NCBI RefSeq assembly: GCF_037991315.1
Contig: NZ_CP150300.1
Coordinates: 806,001-870,000 of the forward strand
Origin: Paenibacillus sp. FSL H8-0079
Lineage (GTDB): Bacteria; Bacillota; Bacilli; Paenibacillales; Paenibacillaceae
Reading direction: 5' to 3'
DNA: 64,000 nt
The position numbers were made by a program, and so were the translations under genes. Below the pieces are notes generated by a model. It saw only the letters and a program-made list of their open reading frames with translations. It searched no databases and was not told where the DNA came from. How positions within the stretch are numbered: the stretch's first letter is position 1; each line of letters begins with the position of its first letter. Shown here one piece after another: positions 26,073 to 35,914 of the stretch.

Positions 26073-26243
26073 TGTGATGATTGAAGTAGTCTCAACCCTT
26101 GTTTATCCCTTGAATAATACCCTGTCGATAACACATTTTTACGACAAAGATCGATAGTTTTCGCCTATTCAACGATTGGAATTATCTATATGCTAATGCA
26201 TTGACTGCCAAGGACAGGCAATGCTATTCTCTTCATTAAGTTT

Positions 26244-26268
26244 AAATCTTACTATTCTTATAAGATTT
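26244..26268. promoter_or_regulatory. Candidate operator of the RraA-Opp operon
   Basis: A perfect 8-bp inverted repeat AAATCTTA-N9-TAAGATTT. It has no T-run, so an operator is more likely than a terminator. No cognate regulator gene is adjacent. Confidence 0.35.
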
Positions 26269-26308
26269 ATTATTTACCATTTTAGTAAGCGGGGAGAGAA
26301 TTCATCTT

Positions 26309-26977
26309 ATGTATCGCATTGAGCCAAGAGTACAGGGGGTTACCGATGAGCTGCTAGAGCTTTATTCGGATATTAGTCCATCAACAATCGGACATATGAC
26401 TGATTTTGGTTTTCTAAATGGCTTACAGCCACTGTTCCGTCCCATTCGATTGCTGGGAAATGCCGTCACTGTGCGCATTCCTCACCTTGACGCATCTGCA
26501 ATCCGTCACGCTTTTGAGATTGCCCAGCCGAACGACATTATTGTTGTGGATATGTCAGGCGATGAGCAACGCGCTTGTTGGGGTGAATTTGTAACGTATG
26601 CAGCATTGGACAAAAAAATTGCCGGAGCGATTATATCTGGTTGTGTGACCGATGTTCGTCCGATTACAGAGCTGCGATTTCCCATTTACTCCAAAGGCAT
26701 TAGTGCACTAACGACTCGTTCATTGCAGCTTGAGGGCGAAGTCAACACACCGGTGAGCGTCAGCGGCGTCAGTATTCAGCCCGGTGATCTGATCGTTGGT
26801 GATGATGATGGTGTCTTTGTCATTAATCCGCGGTACGCCAAGGAGATCGGGGTCATTGCTCAGGACAAACAGCGTAAGGAAGAACAACACCGACAGGAAC
26901 TCGGATATGGGAAGCTCTTTACAGCCCATTCCACCGATCACGATGCAACAGACCATAAAGGGGGAACCACGAGATGA
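26309..26977 (+). CDS. RraA-family protein (aldolase-like fold)
   Basis: A 222-residue RraA/HMG-aldolase-fold protein: PSTIGHMTDFGF at the start, a nucleotide-like loop in IVVDMSGDEQRACWGE and the family's GCVTDVRPI near 111-119. Catalytic members have G-x-V-R-D here; this protein has Thr114 in place of the Arg while Asp115 stays, so classical HMG/CHA aldolase chemistry is doubtful. First gene of the operon; start ATG 26309 behind GGGGAGAG. Its stop overlaps the next start (ATGA). RNase E regulation is not expected in this host. It may act on a keto acid from the transported substrate. Confidence 0.8.
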   Translation: MYRIEPRVQGVTDELLELYSDISPSTIGHMTDFGFLNGLQPLFRPIRLLGNAVTVRIPHLDASAIRHAFEIAQPNDIIVVDMSGDEQRACWGEFVTYAALDKKIAGAIISGCVTDVRPITELRFPIYSKGISALTTRSLQLEGEVNTPVSVSGVSIQPGDLIVGDDDGVFVINPRYAKEIGVIAQDKQRKEEQHRQELGYGKLFTAHSTDHDATDHKGGTTR

Positions 26978-28557
26978 AAAAGAGACCTTTGATCCACAAG
27001 TTTAGCGGTATCCTGATTGCCTTATCACTGTTTGCCGTTGGCTGTGGCAACGGAGCTGATTCGAACACGAATGCCAATTCGTCTGCAAGCAATAGCAGTG
27101 GCTCAGCCGAGAACGCTTCGCTCAAGGATTTGACCATCGCATTAACGGGGGATGCCATTGGTTTCGATCCACATAACTCCACCGATTCCATCTCCAACTT
27201 TATTAATTATCAGATCTATGACCGCCTGGTTACATTCAATGACAAACTTGAGATTGTCCCACAACTGGCCGAAAGCTGGGAGACATCGGAAGATGGAAAA
27301 ACGTGGACCTTCCAGCTGCGCCAAGATGTGACGTTCCAGGATGGAACACCCTTCAATGCGGAGGCAGTAAAAGTGAACTTCGACCGTCTGATCAATCCGG
27401 ATAAGAAGCTTTCCCAATATGCAACGTTGGGGCAGTTCATTGAATCCGTCACCGCGTCGAGTGATTCCGAGGTCGTGTTCCAGTTAAAAGAGCCACAGGG
27501 CGCCTTTCTGAACAATATTGCAGTGACCTCTGGTGGTATTATTAGCTCCAAATCCATTCAGGAAAATGAGGAGGGTATTGCTAAAGAACCTGTAGGTACG
27601 GGCCCCTTCAAGCTGAAGAACTGGAGTTCAGGCAATGAGGTTGTGCTTGAAGCCAATGAGCAATATTGGGGTGGCAAACCTGATGTCAGTGGCATTACGT
27701 TCAAAACGGTCACTGAAAATGCTGCTCGTGTCATCATGCTTGAATCCGATGAAGCTGACATCATCGATAAAGTGCCAGCTACAGACATTGAACGCCTGTC
27801 CAATGATAGCAACTTTACGGTGAATACCCGTTCCACCAACCGTGTGGGATATATCGGCATTAACACGAAGAATGCACCATTTGATGATGTGAAGGTTCGC
27901 AATGCTCTTAATCTGGCGATCGACCGCGAAACGTTGGTCAAGAAACTGTATGAGGGACGTGTTGAAGTCGCCACTTCGTTTATTTCTAAAAATTCCTTTG
28001 GTTATGCGGACGTAGGTGCCTACGCTTACGATGTGGAAGCCGCGAAGAAGCTGCTGCAAGAAGCAGGTGTTGCGGAAGGAACACCACTGCGTATTATTCT
28101 GGCTGCCAACACGGTTCAGGATCGTCCTGCTGCGGAATTCGTTCAGAACAGCCTTCAACAACTGGGATTCAAAGCAGAGCTACAGGTGCTGGAACTTGCG
28201 TCTTATCTCGATGCACTCAAAAATCCAGATAGCTATGATCTGTTTGTTCGAGGCGCGTCTTCATATACTGGCGACGGGGATGCTCTGCTTAGGGATAGTT
28301 TTATCTCCACAAGCAAGTCCAATTATGCGTACTACAACAATCCCAAGGTAGATGAACTTATTCTTGCTGGTGGTCAAGCGCTGGATAAGGAAGAACGCCA
28401 AACTGCTTACAACGAGGCTCTGCAACTGATTAAAGCGGATGCGCCATGGATTCCACTGTACGAAGATAGCGTTCAAGTCGGTTATTCGAGCAAGGTTGAA
28501 GGCATTACATTCCTGCCTTCACTGTTATGGGATCTGCGTGGTGTGAAGTTCAAATAA
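26974..28557 (+). CDS. Peptide/nickel-type ABC transporter substrate-binding lipoprotein
   Basis: A 527-residue SBP_bac_5 (cluster C) solute-binding protein. Lipoprotein signal MKKRPLIHKF, hydrophobic GILIALSLFAVG, lipobox Cys24, then a Ser/Asn-rich linker. The family motif is at LAESWETSEDGKTWTFQLR (about 91-109), followed by DVTFQDGTPFNAEAV. It delivers an oligopeptide or peptide-like ligand to the permease-ATPase genes downstream. Starts inside the RraA stop. A hairpin after it probably trims downstream transcript levels. Confidence 0.9.
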   Translation: MKKRPLIHKFSGILIALSLFAVGCGNGADSNTNANSSASNSSGSAENASLKDLTIALTGDAIGFDPHNSTDSISNFINYQIYDRLVTFNDKLEIVPQLAESWETSEDGKTWTFQLRQDVTFQDGTPFNAEAVKVNFDRLINPDKKLSQYATLGQFIESVTASSDSEVVFQLKEPQGAFLNNIAVTSGGIISSKSIQENEEGIAKEPVGTGPFKLKNWSSGNEVVLEANEQYWGGKPDVSGITFKTVTENAARVIMLESDEADIIDKVPATDIERLSNDSNFTVNTRSTNRVGYIGINTKNAPFDDVKVRNALNLAIDRETLVKKLYEGRVEVATSFISKNSFGYADVGAYAYDVEAAKKLLQEAGVAEGTPLRIILAANTVQDRPAAEFVQNSLQQLGFKAELQVLELASYLDALKNPDSYDLFVRGASSYTGDGDALLRDSFISTSKSNYAYYNNPKVDELILAGGQALDKEERQTAYNEALQLIKADAPWIPLYEDSVQVGYSSKVEGITFLPSLLWDLRGVKFK

Positions 28558-28561
28558 GCAG

Positions 28562-28590
28562 AAGGGTGCCGTGCAGACGGCACCTTTACC
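28562..28590 (+). terminator. Hairpin inside the operon (attenuator-like)
   Basis: AAGG(G)TGCCGT pairs with ACGGCACCTT around GCAG. The T-tail is weak, so partial termination or mRNA stabilisation after the binding-protein gene is the likely effect. Confidence 0.5.
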
Positions 28591-28700
28591 CTATGTGAAG
28601 CAATGAATAAATGGGCGTATGAACGAATTAAAGTACCAATCTATGACTGAAATGAAGAGGATGTTTTGCAAAAAAACGAATGAGGAGTGTGAGTACAGCT

Positions 28701-29510
28701 ATGACCTTTCAACTCGTTATGGCACAGTTCGGGTCGTCCAGCACCAAGCAGGAGAACCTGGATAAAGCGGAAAAAGCACTAGAGGAAGCAACGCGTATTC
28801 ATCACGCAGATATCGTTGTTTTCCCGGAAGCCTTCATGAGTTTCTACCAAATCGGCACGCCGCGGGAACAGAAGCTGGAAGATGCAGAGCCGCTCGATGG
28901 GCATTTTGCCACAACGATGCGCGCGCTTGCCAAGCAATATGGTGTCTGGGTTGTATTCGGTACGCGGGAGACGACGGAGGATTCCAATGATGATCGGGTC
29001 TATAACACGGCTGTCATCATTGATTCCGATGGGGAGATCGTAAGCAGCTATCGTAAAACCCATCTATACGATGCTTTCGGAGCGAAGGAATCACGTGATA
29101 TTAAACCGGGCACAGCATTGTTCGAGCCGATCGATACGCCTTTTGGCAAACTGGGATTGTTCGTATGTTATGAGCTGAGATTTCCGGAGATTGCTCGTTA
29201 CCAAGCACTGCATGGTGCGGACATCATTCTGGTTCCATCCGGCTGGGTACGCGGACATGTCAAAGAGCAACATTGGGAAACACTCGTCACTGCACGAGCA
29301 TTGGAAAATACCGCATATGTCGTTGCCGTGAACCAAATCAACGAGTTTTATATCGGGCAGAGCCTGATTGTTGACCCGATGGGGGTTGTCGTTGCACGTG
29401 GCGACGAGACGGAGACGTTAATTCCTTACCGCATTGACCTGGAGCGGGTTCGCGATGTTCGTGCCAAGCTCCCTTCCCATTTGCATAGACAAGCTCATTT
29501 GTACGGCTAA
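28701..29510 (+). CDS. Carbon-nitrogen hydrolase (nitrilase superfamily amidase)
   Basis: About 270 residues. The nitrilase triad is intact: Glu43 in VFPEAF, Lys119 in YRKTHLYD and Cys156 in FVCYELRFPE. The second glutamate and WETL segment are also present. This points to an amidase (omega-amidase or N-carbamoyl-type) rather than a true nitrilase. ATG 28701 is chosen because MTFQLVMAQF is the family's first strand; an in-frame ATG at 28680 is possible. The position between the binding protein and the permeases suggests it splits an amide in the imported compound. Confidence 0.88.
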   Translation: MTFQLVMAQFGSSSTKQENLDKAEKALEEATRIHHADIVVFPEAFMSFYQIGTPREQKLEDAEPLDGHFATTMRALAKQYGVWVVFGTRETTEDSNDDRVYNTAVIIDSDGEIVSSYRKTHLYDAFGAKESRDIKPGTALFEPIDTPFGKLGLFVCYELRFPEIARYQALHGADIILVPSGWVRGHVKEQHWETLVTARALENTAYVVAVNQINEFYIGQSLIVDPMGVVVARGDETETLIPYRIDLERVRDVRAKLPSHLHRQAHLYG

Positions 29511-29557
29511 CCGTCAGGATGGCCTGAACCGGGCAATCAGCCAGGAAGGAGCACAAC

Positions 29558-30490
29558 GTGTTTAACTATATTCTGAAGCGATTGCTTCAAATGATACCTA
29601 CCTTAATCGGTGTTTCTCTACTCTCGTTCGTCATCCTTCAGCTTGTTCCCGGTGATCCGGCAGAGCTGATTGCCGGGATGGATGCGAGTCCGGAGGAAGT
29701 TCAGATCATTCGGGAGCGGCTGGGCACGGACAAACCGCTGTATGAGCAATATGTGCAGTACAATCTGCAATTGCTGAAAGGTGATCTTGGCACGTCGATG
29801 CGTTCGGATAATCCGGTCCTTCAGGAAATTCTGGAGCGTTTTCCGAACACGGTCATTTTGACATTGCTTGCCACGCTTGTAACGGTTGTCATAGGCTTAT
29901 TCACCGGGGTGATCGCTGCAACCAAGCCAGGTAGTGCGCGGGATCACGCTTCAATGGCCTTTTCGTTATTCGGCATATCGATGCCTGTGTTCTGGCTAGG
30001 CATTATTCTGATTCTTGTTTTCGCATATTATATTCCCATTCTGCCTTCCGGCGGCAGTAGTGAATTTAAGCATTTTATACTGCCTGCGCTTGTACTTGGC
30101 ATATCCTCCGCTGCTGTACTTGCCCGCCTGACGCGATCCAGTATTCTTGAGGTGATCAATCAGGATTACATTCGGACAGCCAAAGCCAAGGGAGTACGCG
30201 AGTGGCTCATTATTTATAAGCATGCACTTAAAAATGCCTTCGTGCCTATCATTACCGTCATTGGAATGGAAATCGGCAATCTGCTGGGTGGAGCGGTGCT
30301 GACGGAAACGGTATTTTCGATGAACGGGCTGGGCAGATATATCATTCAATCGATTCAATTCCGGGATTACTCGGCTGTACAGGGGAGCATTCTGTTTGTT
30401 GCCTTAATCTTTGTCATTATTAACCTGCTCGTGGACCTGTGTTATGCCGCTGTAGATCCGAGAATACGCTATGACCGGAAGGAGGCATAA
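29558..30490 (+). CDS. Peptide-type ABC transporter permease (DppB/OppB-like)
   Basis: A 310-residue permease with six TM segments and N-terminal FNYILKRLLQMIPTLIGVSL, the OppB/DppB hallmark. The EAA loop is YIRTAKAKGVREWLIIYKHA (about 206-225), which contacts the ATPases. GTG start at 29558 behind AGGAAGGAG. Confidence 0.92.
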   Translation: MFNYILKRLLQMIPTLIGVSLLSFVILQLVPGDPAELIAGMDASPEEVQIIRERLGTDKPLYEQYVQYNLQLLKGDLGTSMRSDNPVLQEILERFPNTVILTLLATLVTVVIGLFTGVIAATKPGSARDHASMAFSLFGISMPVFWLGIILILVFAYYIPILPSGGSSEFKHFILPALVLGISSAAVLARLTRSSILEVINQDYIRTAKAKGVREWLIIYKHALKNAFVPIITVIGMEIGNLLGGAVLTETVFSMNGLGRYIIQSIQFRDYSAVQGSILFVALIFVIINLLVDLCYAAVDPRIRYDRKEA

Positions 30491-30492
30491 CC

Positions 30493-31395
30493 GTGAGTGA
30501 ACCTAAGGCTGTGCCCATATCCGTCCAGGTAAGTCCAGCAGCTGCACCCATCAGAAGTGGATTGTTAAGGCAGATTCTGAAAAGAGTAGGCAGCAATAAA
30601 CGCTCGATGATTGGCCTATGGATCGTCACCTTGTTTATGTTGATCGCGATTCTGGCGCCATGGATTTCGCCATATGATCCACTGGAGCAAAATATGGATA
30701 AGCTGCTGCAGTCACCGTCTCTCAGTCATCCCTTAGGAACCGATGAGTATGGAAGAGACATGCTCTCGCGTATCTTCTACGGTTCACGTATTTCGTTGAT
30801 GGTCGGTATGGTTGGTGTGGTTATCTCTGTTGTATTTGGCGTCGCACTCGGCACAATCGCCGGTTATTTTGGGGGCAGAATCGAAGCGCTGATTATGCGG
30901 ATTACCGATATTTTTATGGCTTTTCCAGGCTTTTTGCTCGCACTGGCCATTGTTAGCGTTCTTGGACCCGGCATGATGAATCTGATGATTGCCATTGGCA
31001 TATTCTCTGTTCCATCGTTCACCTGGATCTCGCGCAGTGCGGTGCTCTCCATTAAGAGCAAAGAGTATATTGAAGCTTCGAGATCCATGGGAGCGAAGCA
31101 TAGCCGAATTATTTTCAAACATATTATTCCGAACAGTATCGCTCCAATCATCGTTCTATCCACGTTGCGGGTTGCAACGGCCATCCTGTCTGCGTCTGGA
31201 CTGAGCTTTCTGGGGATGGGGGCTCAACCGCCTTCTCCGGAGTGGGGGACCATGCTGAGCACGGGCCGGGAATTCCTGCGAGCTGCACCTCATATCTCTA
31301 TCGTGCCAGGTGTGGCGATTATGCTTGTTGTCCTGGGCTTCAATATGCTGGGAGATGGACTGCGCGATGCGCTTGATCCCAAGATGAAGGTATAG
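30493..31395 (+). CDS. Peptide-type ABC transporter permease (DppC/OppC-like)
   Basis: A 300-residue permease of the DppC type: a polar N-terminus, TM1 at about 37-57, then DPLEQNMDKLLQSPSLSHPL and GTDEYGRDMLSRIFYGSRIS, the DppC signature. EAA loop YIEASRSMGAKHSRIIFKHI. Two bases separate it from the DppB-like stop; GTG start 30493 with GGAAGGAGG inside the previous gene's end. Confidence 0.92.
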   Translation: MSEPKAVPISVQVSPAAAPIRSGLLRQILKRVGSNKRSMIGLWIVTLFMLIAILAPWISPYDPLEQNMDKLLQSPSLSHPLGTDEYGRDMLSRIFYGSRISLMVGMVGVVISVVFGVALGTIAGYFGGRIEALIMRITDIFMAFPGFLLALAIVSVLGPGMMNLMIAIGIFSVPSFTWISRSAVLSIKSKEYIEASRSMGAKHSRIIFKHIIPNSIAPIIVLSTLRVATAILSASGLSFLGMGAQPPSPEWGTMLSTGREFLRAAPHISIVPGVAIMLVVLGFNMLGDGLRDALDPKMKV

Positions 31396-31474
31396 TTTGC
31401 TCCGCTTCACAAGGAATGGCAGCAGACAACAAGAGCGCAGCTTACTGTGCCGGAAATGACAAGGAGGGCTCGCG

Positions 31475-32452
31475 TTGAAACGCAAATTACTTGAAATGAA
31501 GGCACTCAAGACGTATTTTCACACAAGCGAGGGTATCATTCCTGCAGTAGACGGTGTCGATATTACGATCTATGAAGGAGAGACGGTTGGGATTGTTGGT
31601 GAGTCTGGTTCTGGCAAAAGTGTTACCTCGTTAACCGCCATGCGATTAACGCAAGGAAAGGTCGAAGGCTCCGTTACCTTCGACGGCAAAGACATTCTTG
31701 CCCTCTCGGAGAAGGAGATGCGAACCGTAAGAGGCAATGAAATGGCGATGATCTTCCAGGAACCGATGACTTCGCTCAATCCGGTGTTCACGATTGGAGA
31801 CCAGATTCGGGAAGCGATTCGTAATCATCGGAAAGTCAGTCGATCCGAGACCAAAGAGAGAGCGATTGAGATGCTGCGCCTTGTCGGTATTCCACGCCCT
31901 GAGCAGATTCTGTATGAATACCCACATCGCTTGTCTGGTGGCATGAGGCAGAGGGTCATGATTGCCATGGCAATGGCCTGTAGCCCGAAGCTGCTCATTG
32001 CCGATGAGCCAACTACCGCGCTCGACGTTACCATTCAAGCGCAAATTTTGGAGCTTATGCAGCAGCTGAAGGCTAGCGAAGGGACTTCCATTTTGCTAAT
32101 TACCCATGACCTCGGCGTTGTTGCGGAGATGTGTGACCGTGTAGCCGTGATGTATGGCGGTCAGATTGTTGAAGAGTGCGATGTACTGACACTATTTACG
32201 AATCCGAAACATCCCTATACACAGGGGCTGATCAAATCGATGCCAACACTCGACACCAATGAACGCAGGCTCTATTCCATCAAAGGTAGCGTTCCGCCGC
32301 CCGGCAGTTTGAGACAAGGCTGTCGCTTCAGCCCCCGCTGTGAATATGCGCAAGATATTTGTCATGAACAGCTACCACAGCTGGAGACGGTAGAGAACGG
32401 ACACACAGCCAGATGCTGGCTTCATGCAGATGCGAAGGAGGCGATTCAATGA
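31475..32452 (+). CDS. Peptide ABC transporter ATP-binding protein (DppD/OppD-like)
   Basis: A 325-residue ATPase. Walker [12 protein letters not shown] signature LSGGMRQR, Walker [10 protein letters not shown]-loop LLITHDLG, then the OppD/DppD C-terminal domain with [12 protein letters not shown] and the Cys-containing [14 protein letters not shown] (possible Fe-S site). TTG start 31475 follows AAGGAGGG. Its stop overlaps the next start (ATGA). Confidence 0.92.
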   Translation: MKRKLLEMKALKTYFHTSEGIIPAVDGVDITIYEGETVGIVGESGSGKSVTSLTAMRLTQGKVEGSVTFDGKDILALSEKEMRTVRGNEMAMIFQEPMTSLNPVFTIGDQIREAIRNHRKVSRSETKERAIEMLRLVGIPRPEQILYEYPHRLSGGMRQRVMIAMAMACSPKLLIADEPTTALDVTIQAQILELMQQLKASEGTSILLITHDLGVVAEMCDRVAVMYGGQIVEECDVLTLFTNPKHPYTQGLIKSMPTLDTNERRLYSIKGSVPPPGSLRQGCRFSPRCEYAQDICHEQLPQLETVENGHTARCWLHADAKEAIQ

Positions 32453-33420
32453 ATGAGCCGCTGCTTGAGGTGAACAATCTGAAGAAGTATTTTCCGATCA
32501 AGAAAGGCGTTTTTAATCGTACGGTGGGACAAGTGAAGGCCGTAGACGGTCTGAAGTTTACTATTTTTAAAGGGGAGACACTGGGGCTCGTTGGAGAGAG
32601 TGGATGCGGCAAATCAACAACAGGTCGGACATTACTACAGCTCCTTCGTCCAACAGAAGGTGAAATTATCTATGAGGGACGAAATATGGTTGGACTGCCG
32701 CCGGAAGAGCTGCGCAAGATGCGGAAAGATATGCAGATGGTATTCCAGGACCCGTACGCCTCCCTCGATCCCCGCATGACTGTAGGCGAACTCATCGCCG
32801 AGCCTCTTGATATCCATCAGGCAGCAACGGGCAAAGAACGAGCGAGGCGTGTGGATGAGTTGTTGGAAATCGTCGGTTTAAGCAGCCGTCATGCAGACCG
32901 CTATGGTCATGAGTTTAGTGGGGGACAGCGACAGCGGATTGGCATTGCCAGGGCACTTGCTTTGAATCCGAAGCTTATCGTTGCCGACGAACCTGTATCC
33001 GCGCTGGATGTATCCATTCAATCACAGATTATTAATCTGCTTCAGGACTTGCAGGAGCAGTTCAAGCTAACCTACTTGTTCATCGCCCATGATCTGAGCG
33101 TAGTCAAACATATTAGCAGCCGTATTGGTGTAATGTATCTGGGCGGCATCGTTGAGCTTGCGGATAAAAAAGACTTGTTCGAAGCACCGTTGCATCCCTA
33201 TACACAGGCGTTATTGTCCGCGGTACCTAGTCCGAACCCGCTGATCAAGAAGGAGCGAATTGTGCTACAAGGGGATGTACCCAGTCCAGCCAATCCGCCT
33301 TCCGGATGCAGTTTTCATACGCGTTGTCACGCGTGCATGGATGTTTGCCGGACGGATAAGCCGGAGTTGCAGGATGTGGGAGGTCGCTACGTCGCCTGTC
33401 ATCTGTATGCCAAAGCATAA
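32449..33420 (+). CDS. Peptide ABC transporter ATP-binding protein (DppF/OppF-like)
   Basis: A 323-residue ATPase. Walker A GESGCGKS, signature FSGGQRQR, Walker [14 protein letters not shown]-loop IAHDLS, and the C-terminal oligopeptide domain with [12 protein letters not shown] and [14 protein letters not shown]. The ATG at 32449 overlaps the OppD-like stop and is preceded by GAAGGAGG. Forms the ATPase heterodimer with the preceding gene product. Confidence 0.92.
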   Translation: MNEPLLEVNNLKKYFPIKKGVFNRTVGQVKAVDGLKFTIFKGETLGLVGESGCGKSTTGRTLLQLLRPTEGEIIYEGRNMVGLPPEELRKMRKDMQMVFQDPYASLDPRMTVGELIAEPLDIHQAATGKERARRVDELLEIVGLSSRHADRYGHEFSGGQRQRIGIARALALNPKLIVADEPVSALDVSIQSQIINLLQDLQEQFKLTYLFIAHDLSVVKHISSRIGVMYLGGIVELADKKDLFEAPLHPYTQALLSAVPSPNPLIKKERIVLQGDVPSPANPPSGCSFHTRCHACMDVCRTDKPELQDVGGRYVACHLYAKA

Positions 33421-33487
33421 GCGAAGCATTTGAAGCCTTTGAAGGATTTATTTTATTCACATAACTATACCGACAGGAGAGATCACG

Positions 33488-34231
33488 ATGACACAGAGCC
33501 GTAAACTTAGAGAGATTAGCTGGACGGTGTTCGAGGAATATAAAAAGCAAACGGAGCTTGTGATTATCCCCGTAGGCGCAATCGAGGTATATGGCCCTCA
33601 TCTGCCCCTTGGCTCGGATGGCCTGCTTGCGGATCGGTTAGCCGAGTTGGTAGCCGAACGTGTCGGTGCTGTTATTGGACCATCGGTAGAAACTGGTGAT
33701 TCCAATGTTCTGAATGATTTTCCCGGAACCATTACGATTCGTCCAGAAAGTCTGAAGGCGTATCTTGGCGATATCGTACATAGTGTGATTACATGGGGAT
33801 TCAAACGTATCCTTTTCATCAATGGTCATGCCGGTAATGTCCCGGTGATTAATCAGATTGTTCATCAGCTTCGGGAGCAGCATGGTGACGTGCAGGCCGC
33901 GCAGATTGATTGCTGGCGATTCATCAAGGCACAGGATCATGGCATATCTGAATCCGGCAAATGGGCTAACGGTCACGCGGCGGAGATTGGCACCTCAGTT
34001 CTGCTGCATCTGCACCCTGAGCTCGTAAATCAGGATAAGATCGCAGATGAAGTGCCTTCCTATGAAGATTCTTTTCCAGAGATCGTGAAATATGGCCGCC
34101 TTTCGTCCATCTCCAAGTCTGGTGTGGTCGGTTCTCCGTCGCTTGCTACCGTGGAAAAAGGTGAGGCATTGGTTCAGCAATCAGTGGATCGCATTGTTCA
34201 ATTTCTTCATGAGGTCTGGGACATCAAATGA
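33488..34231 (+). CDS. Creatininase-family amidohydrolase
   Basis: A 247-residue metal hydrolase. Family signature at VGAIEVYGPHLPLGSDG: Glu33, His38 and Asp44 are the expected metal ligands. The INGHAGN segment follows near 115 and GHAAEIGTS near 158. Relatives open cyclic or linear amides (creatinine, mycofactocin precursor, N-formyl compounds). In this operon it would act on the product of the transporter together with the nitrilase-family amidase. Start ATG 33488 behind CAGGAGAG. Confidence 0.88.
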   Translation: MTQSRKLREISWTVFEEYKKQTELVIIPVGAIEVYGPHLPLGSDGLLADRLAELVAERVGAVIGPSVETGDSNVLNDFPGTITIRPESLKAYLGDIVHSVITWGFKRILFINGHAGNVPVINQIVHQLREQHGDVQAAQIDCWRFIKAQDHGISESGKWANGHAAEIGTSVLLHLHPELVNQDKIADEVPSYEDSFPEIVKYGRLSSISKSGVVGSPSLATVEKGEALVQQSVDRIVQFLHEVWDIK

Positions 34232-34307
34232 TGAAGGGCTGGAAGATCAGATGATGAAGGTATGGAGGGTCACAACATTATCATTGGTTTCGAGAGGAGC
34301 ATAATCT

Positions 34308-35243
34308 GTGCACATTATAGATCTGCATTGTGATTCGCTGTTTAGAATATGGCTTGCCAAGGGTCAACTCTCCTTCCATGACGCACCTGAGCTGGAGACC
34401 AGCAAACAACGCCTGATCGAAGGTGGGGTTAAGGTGCAGGGATTCGCAGTGTTCGTGCCTCCCAATCTGAATGATACGGAGAAGTTTCAATCTGCGCTGG
34501 ATCAGATCCACTATTTTTATGAGGAAGTGTTGGAGAAAAATCAGGACATCAAACACATCACCCGCTGGAGTGATATTGATCAGTTGCAGGAGCATGAGAT
34601 CGGTGCCTTTCTTACACTGGAAGGTGTTGATCCTATCGGGAATGACCTCCATAAGCTGAGCATTCTGTATCGCCTTGGAGTCCGCTCGGTCGGCTTGACC
34701 TGGAACTATGCTAATCTTGCTGCGGATGGGGCTTTGGAGCCTAGAGGGGCAGGGTTGTCCGCATTTGGACGTAATATCGTTGAGTTTAACAATAAGCATA
34801 AAATCCTGACGGATGTCAGTCATTTGAACGAACGCGGTTTCTGGGATACCCTCGACATTGCCGATTATCTGATCGCGAGTCACTCCAATGCAAAAGCGGT
34901 ATATGATCACCCTCGGAGCCTTAGCGACGAACAGGCCAAGGCACTCTTTGCTAAAGATGCTACGGTACATGTGGTCTATTTCCCTGAGTTTATCAAATCT
35001 GTTGCAGAGGGTAACGCTACGATCGCTGATCTGATCAAGCATATCGATCATTTTTGCTCCCTTGGAGGAGTAAGCCATATTGGTCTGGGTTCTGATTTTG
35101 ACGGGATCACCAGCCATGTTGAGCAGCTTGAACATGCAGCCCAAAGCCAAAATCTGATTAATGAGTTGCTTAAACATTATTCGGAAGAGCAGGTGCGGGG
35201 CTTTGCCTATAATAACTTCCTGCGGCGTGTGAAATCACTGTAG
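34308..35243 (+). CDS. Membrane dipeptidase (renal dipeptidase family M19)
   Basis: A 311-residue zinc dipeptidase of family M19. Ligands: His7 and Asp9 in IIDLHCDSL, the bridging Glu in FLTLEGVDP, His in DVSHLNE and ASHSNAKAV, and the substrate-binding SHIGLGSDFDG. M19 enzymes cleave dipeptides, often with a C-terminal D-residue. No signal peptide, so it acts inside the cell after import. GTG start 34308 with GAGAGGAGC. Last gene of the operon. Confidence 0.9.
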   Translation: MHIIDLHCDSLFRIWLAKGQLSFHDAPELETSKQRLIEGGVKVQGFAVFVPPNLNDTEKFQSALDQIHYFYEEVLEKNQDIKHITRWSDIDQLQEHEIGAFLTLEGVDPIGNDLHKLSILYRLGVRSVGLTWNYANLAADGALEPRGAGLSAFGRNIVEFNNKHKILTDVSHLNERGFWDTLDIADYLIASHSNAKAVYDHPRSLSDEQAKALFAKDATVHVVYFPEFIKSVAEGNATIADLIKHIDHFCSLGGVSHIGLGSDFDGITSHVEQLEHAAQSQNLINELLKHYSEEQVRGFAYNNFLRRVKSL

Positions 35244-35323
35244 GCTTGAGATTAAGTTGTAGGCGGGAGATTAGTGGACGTCCTCCACGCCTGCATAGAC
35301 TAGTCTTTCAGGAGACAGGGTGT

Positions 35324-35890
35324 TCATTTTACCGCTAAGGCAGGCAGGCTCAGATGGAGTTCCAGCAACGCGATTAACTGGTCAACCATCTCTTCCGCAG
35401 AATAAGGCATGGCATTCATAATCCACCATTCCATCAGGCCAACGGCAGCAGAAGCAAGAAACTGTGTCGTTATCTCTTTATTCATGCCTCCTTGGACGCC
35501 GCATGCATTCATTTGTTCCTCAACGCCCTGAATCATAAGCATCATCAGCTTTGCTCGGAATGCAGGAATCCCTTCTTTGGTTAGAAGCGTGGTATAAGTG
35601 GATGCATGTTCTTCGAGATGGCGGAAGGTGCGGAGCAGGGCGTCCTTTGCAGTTAGTGGAGTCTGAAAATGATCATTCATGCAGGCTTCTACTAATTGTT
35701 GCAGATAGGTTTCAATGCAGCGGTCCAGCAGATCAAACTTGTCTGTATAATGCAAATAGATCGTTCCCCGGTTAACATTCGCTCGATCGGCAATGTCATT
35801 GATGGTCATTTGCTCGAAATCCCTTTCTGCCAGCAATCCCACAAAAGCCTCCATAATGGCCTTTCTTGTTTTTAGCACACGTCTGTCCAT
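35324..35890 (-). CDS. TetR-family transcriptional regulator
   Basis: A 188-residue repressor. The N-terminal helix-turn-helix is MTINDIADRANVNRGTIYLH-YTDKFDLL (about 25-52), and the C-terminal domain is of the TetR_C_7/DhaS type (TTQFLASAAVGLMEWWI). Start ATG 35890 with GAGGAGGCG. It is divergent from the ketopantoate-reductase-like gene, with two inverted repeats in between that are good operator candidates, so it probably controls that gene and itself. Confidence 0.88.
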   Translation of the reverse strand: MDRRVLKTRKAIMEAFVGLLAERDFEQMTINDIADRANVNRGTIYLHYTDKFDLLDRCIETYLQQLVEACMNDHFQTPLTAKDALLRTFRHLEEHASTYTTLLTKEGIPAFRAKLMMLMIQGVEEQMNACGVQGGMNKEITTQFLASAAVGLMEWWIMNAMPYSAEEMVDQLIALLELHLSLPALAVK

Positions 35891-35914
35891 GGCGCCTCCT
35901 CTAATTTTTTATGA

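Larger units (their letters stand above)
25995..26308. other. Spacer upstream of the RraA-Opp operon
   Basis: 314 bp: the terminator 26044-26072, then AT-rich sequence with an inverted repeat AAATCTTA (26244-26251) / TAAGATTT (26261-26268) about 40 bp before the first start, a candidate operator for the nine-gene operon. Confidence 0.45.

Noticed and set aside
26309..26977. Annotation as RNase E inhibitor RraA or as menaquinone methyltransferase
   Set aside because: Old family names; the operon context is catabolic and no RNase E is expected in this type of organism.
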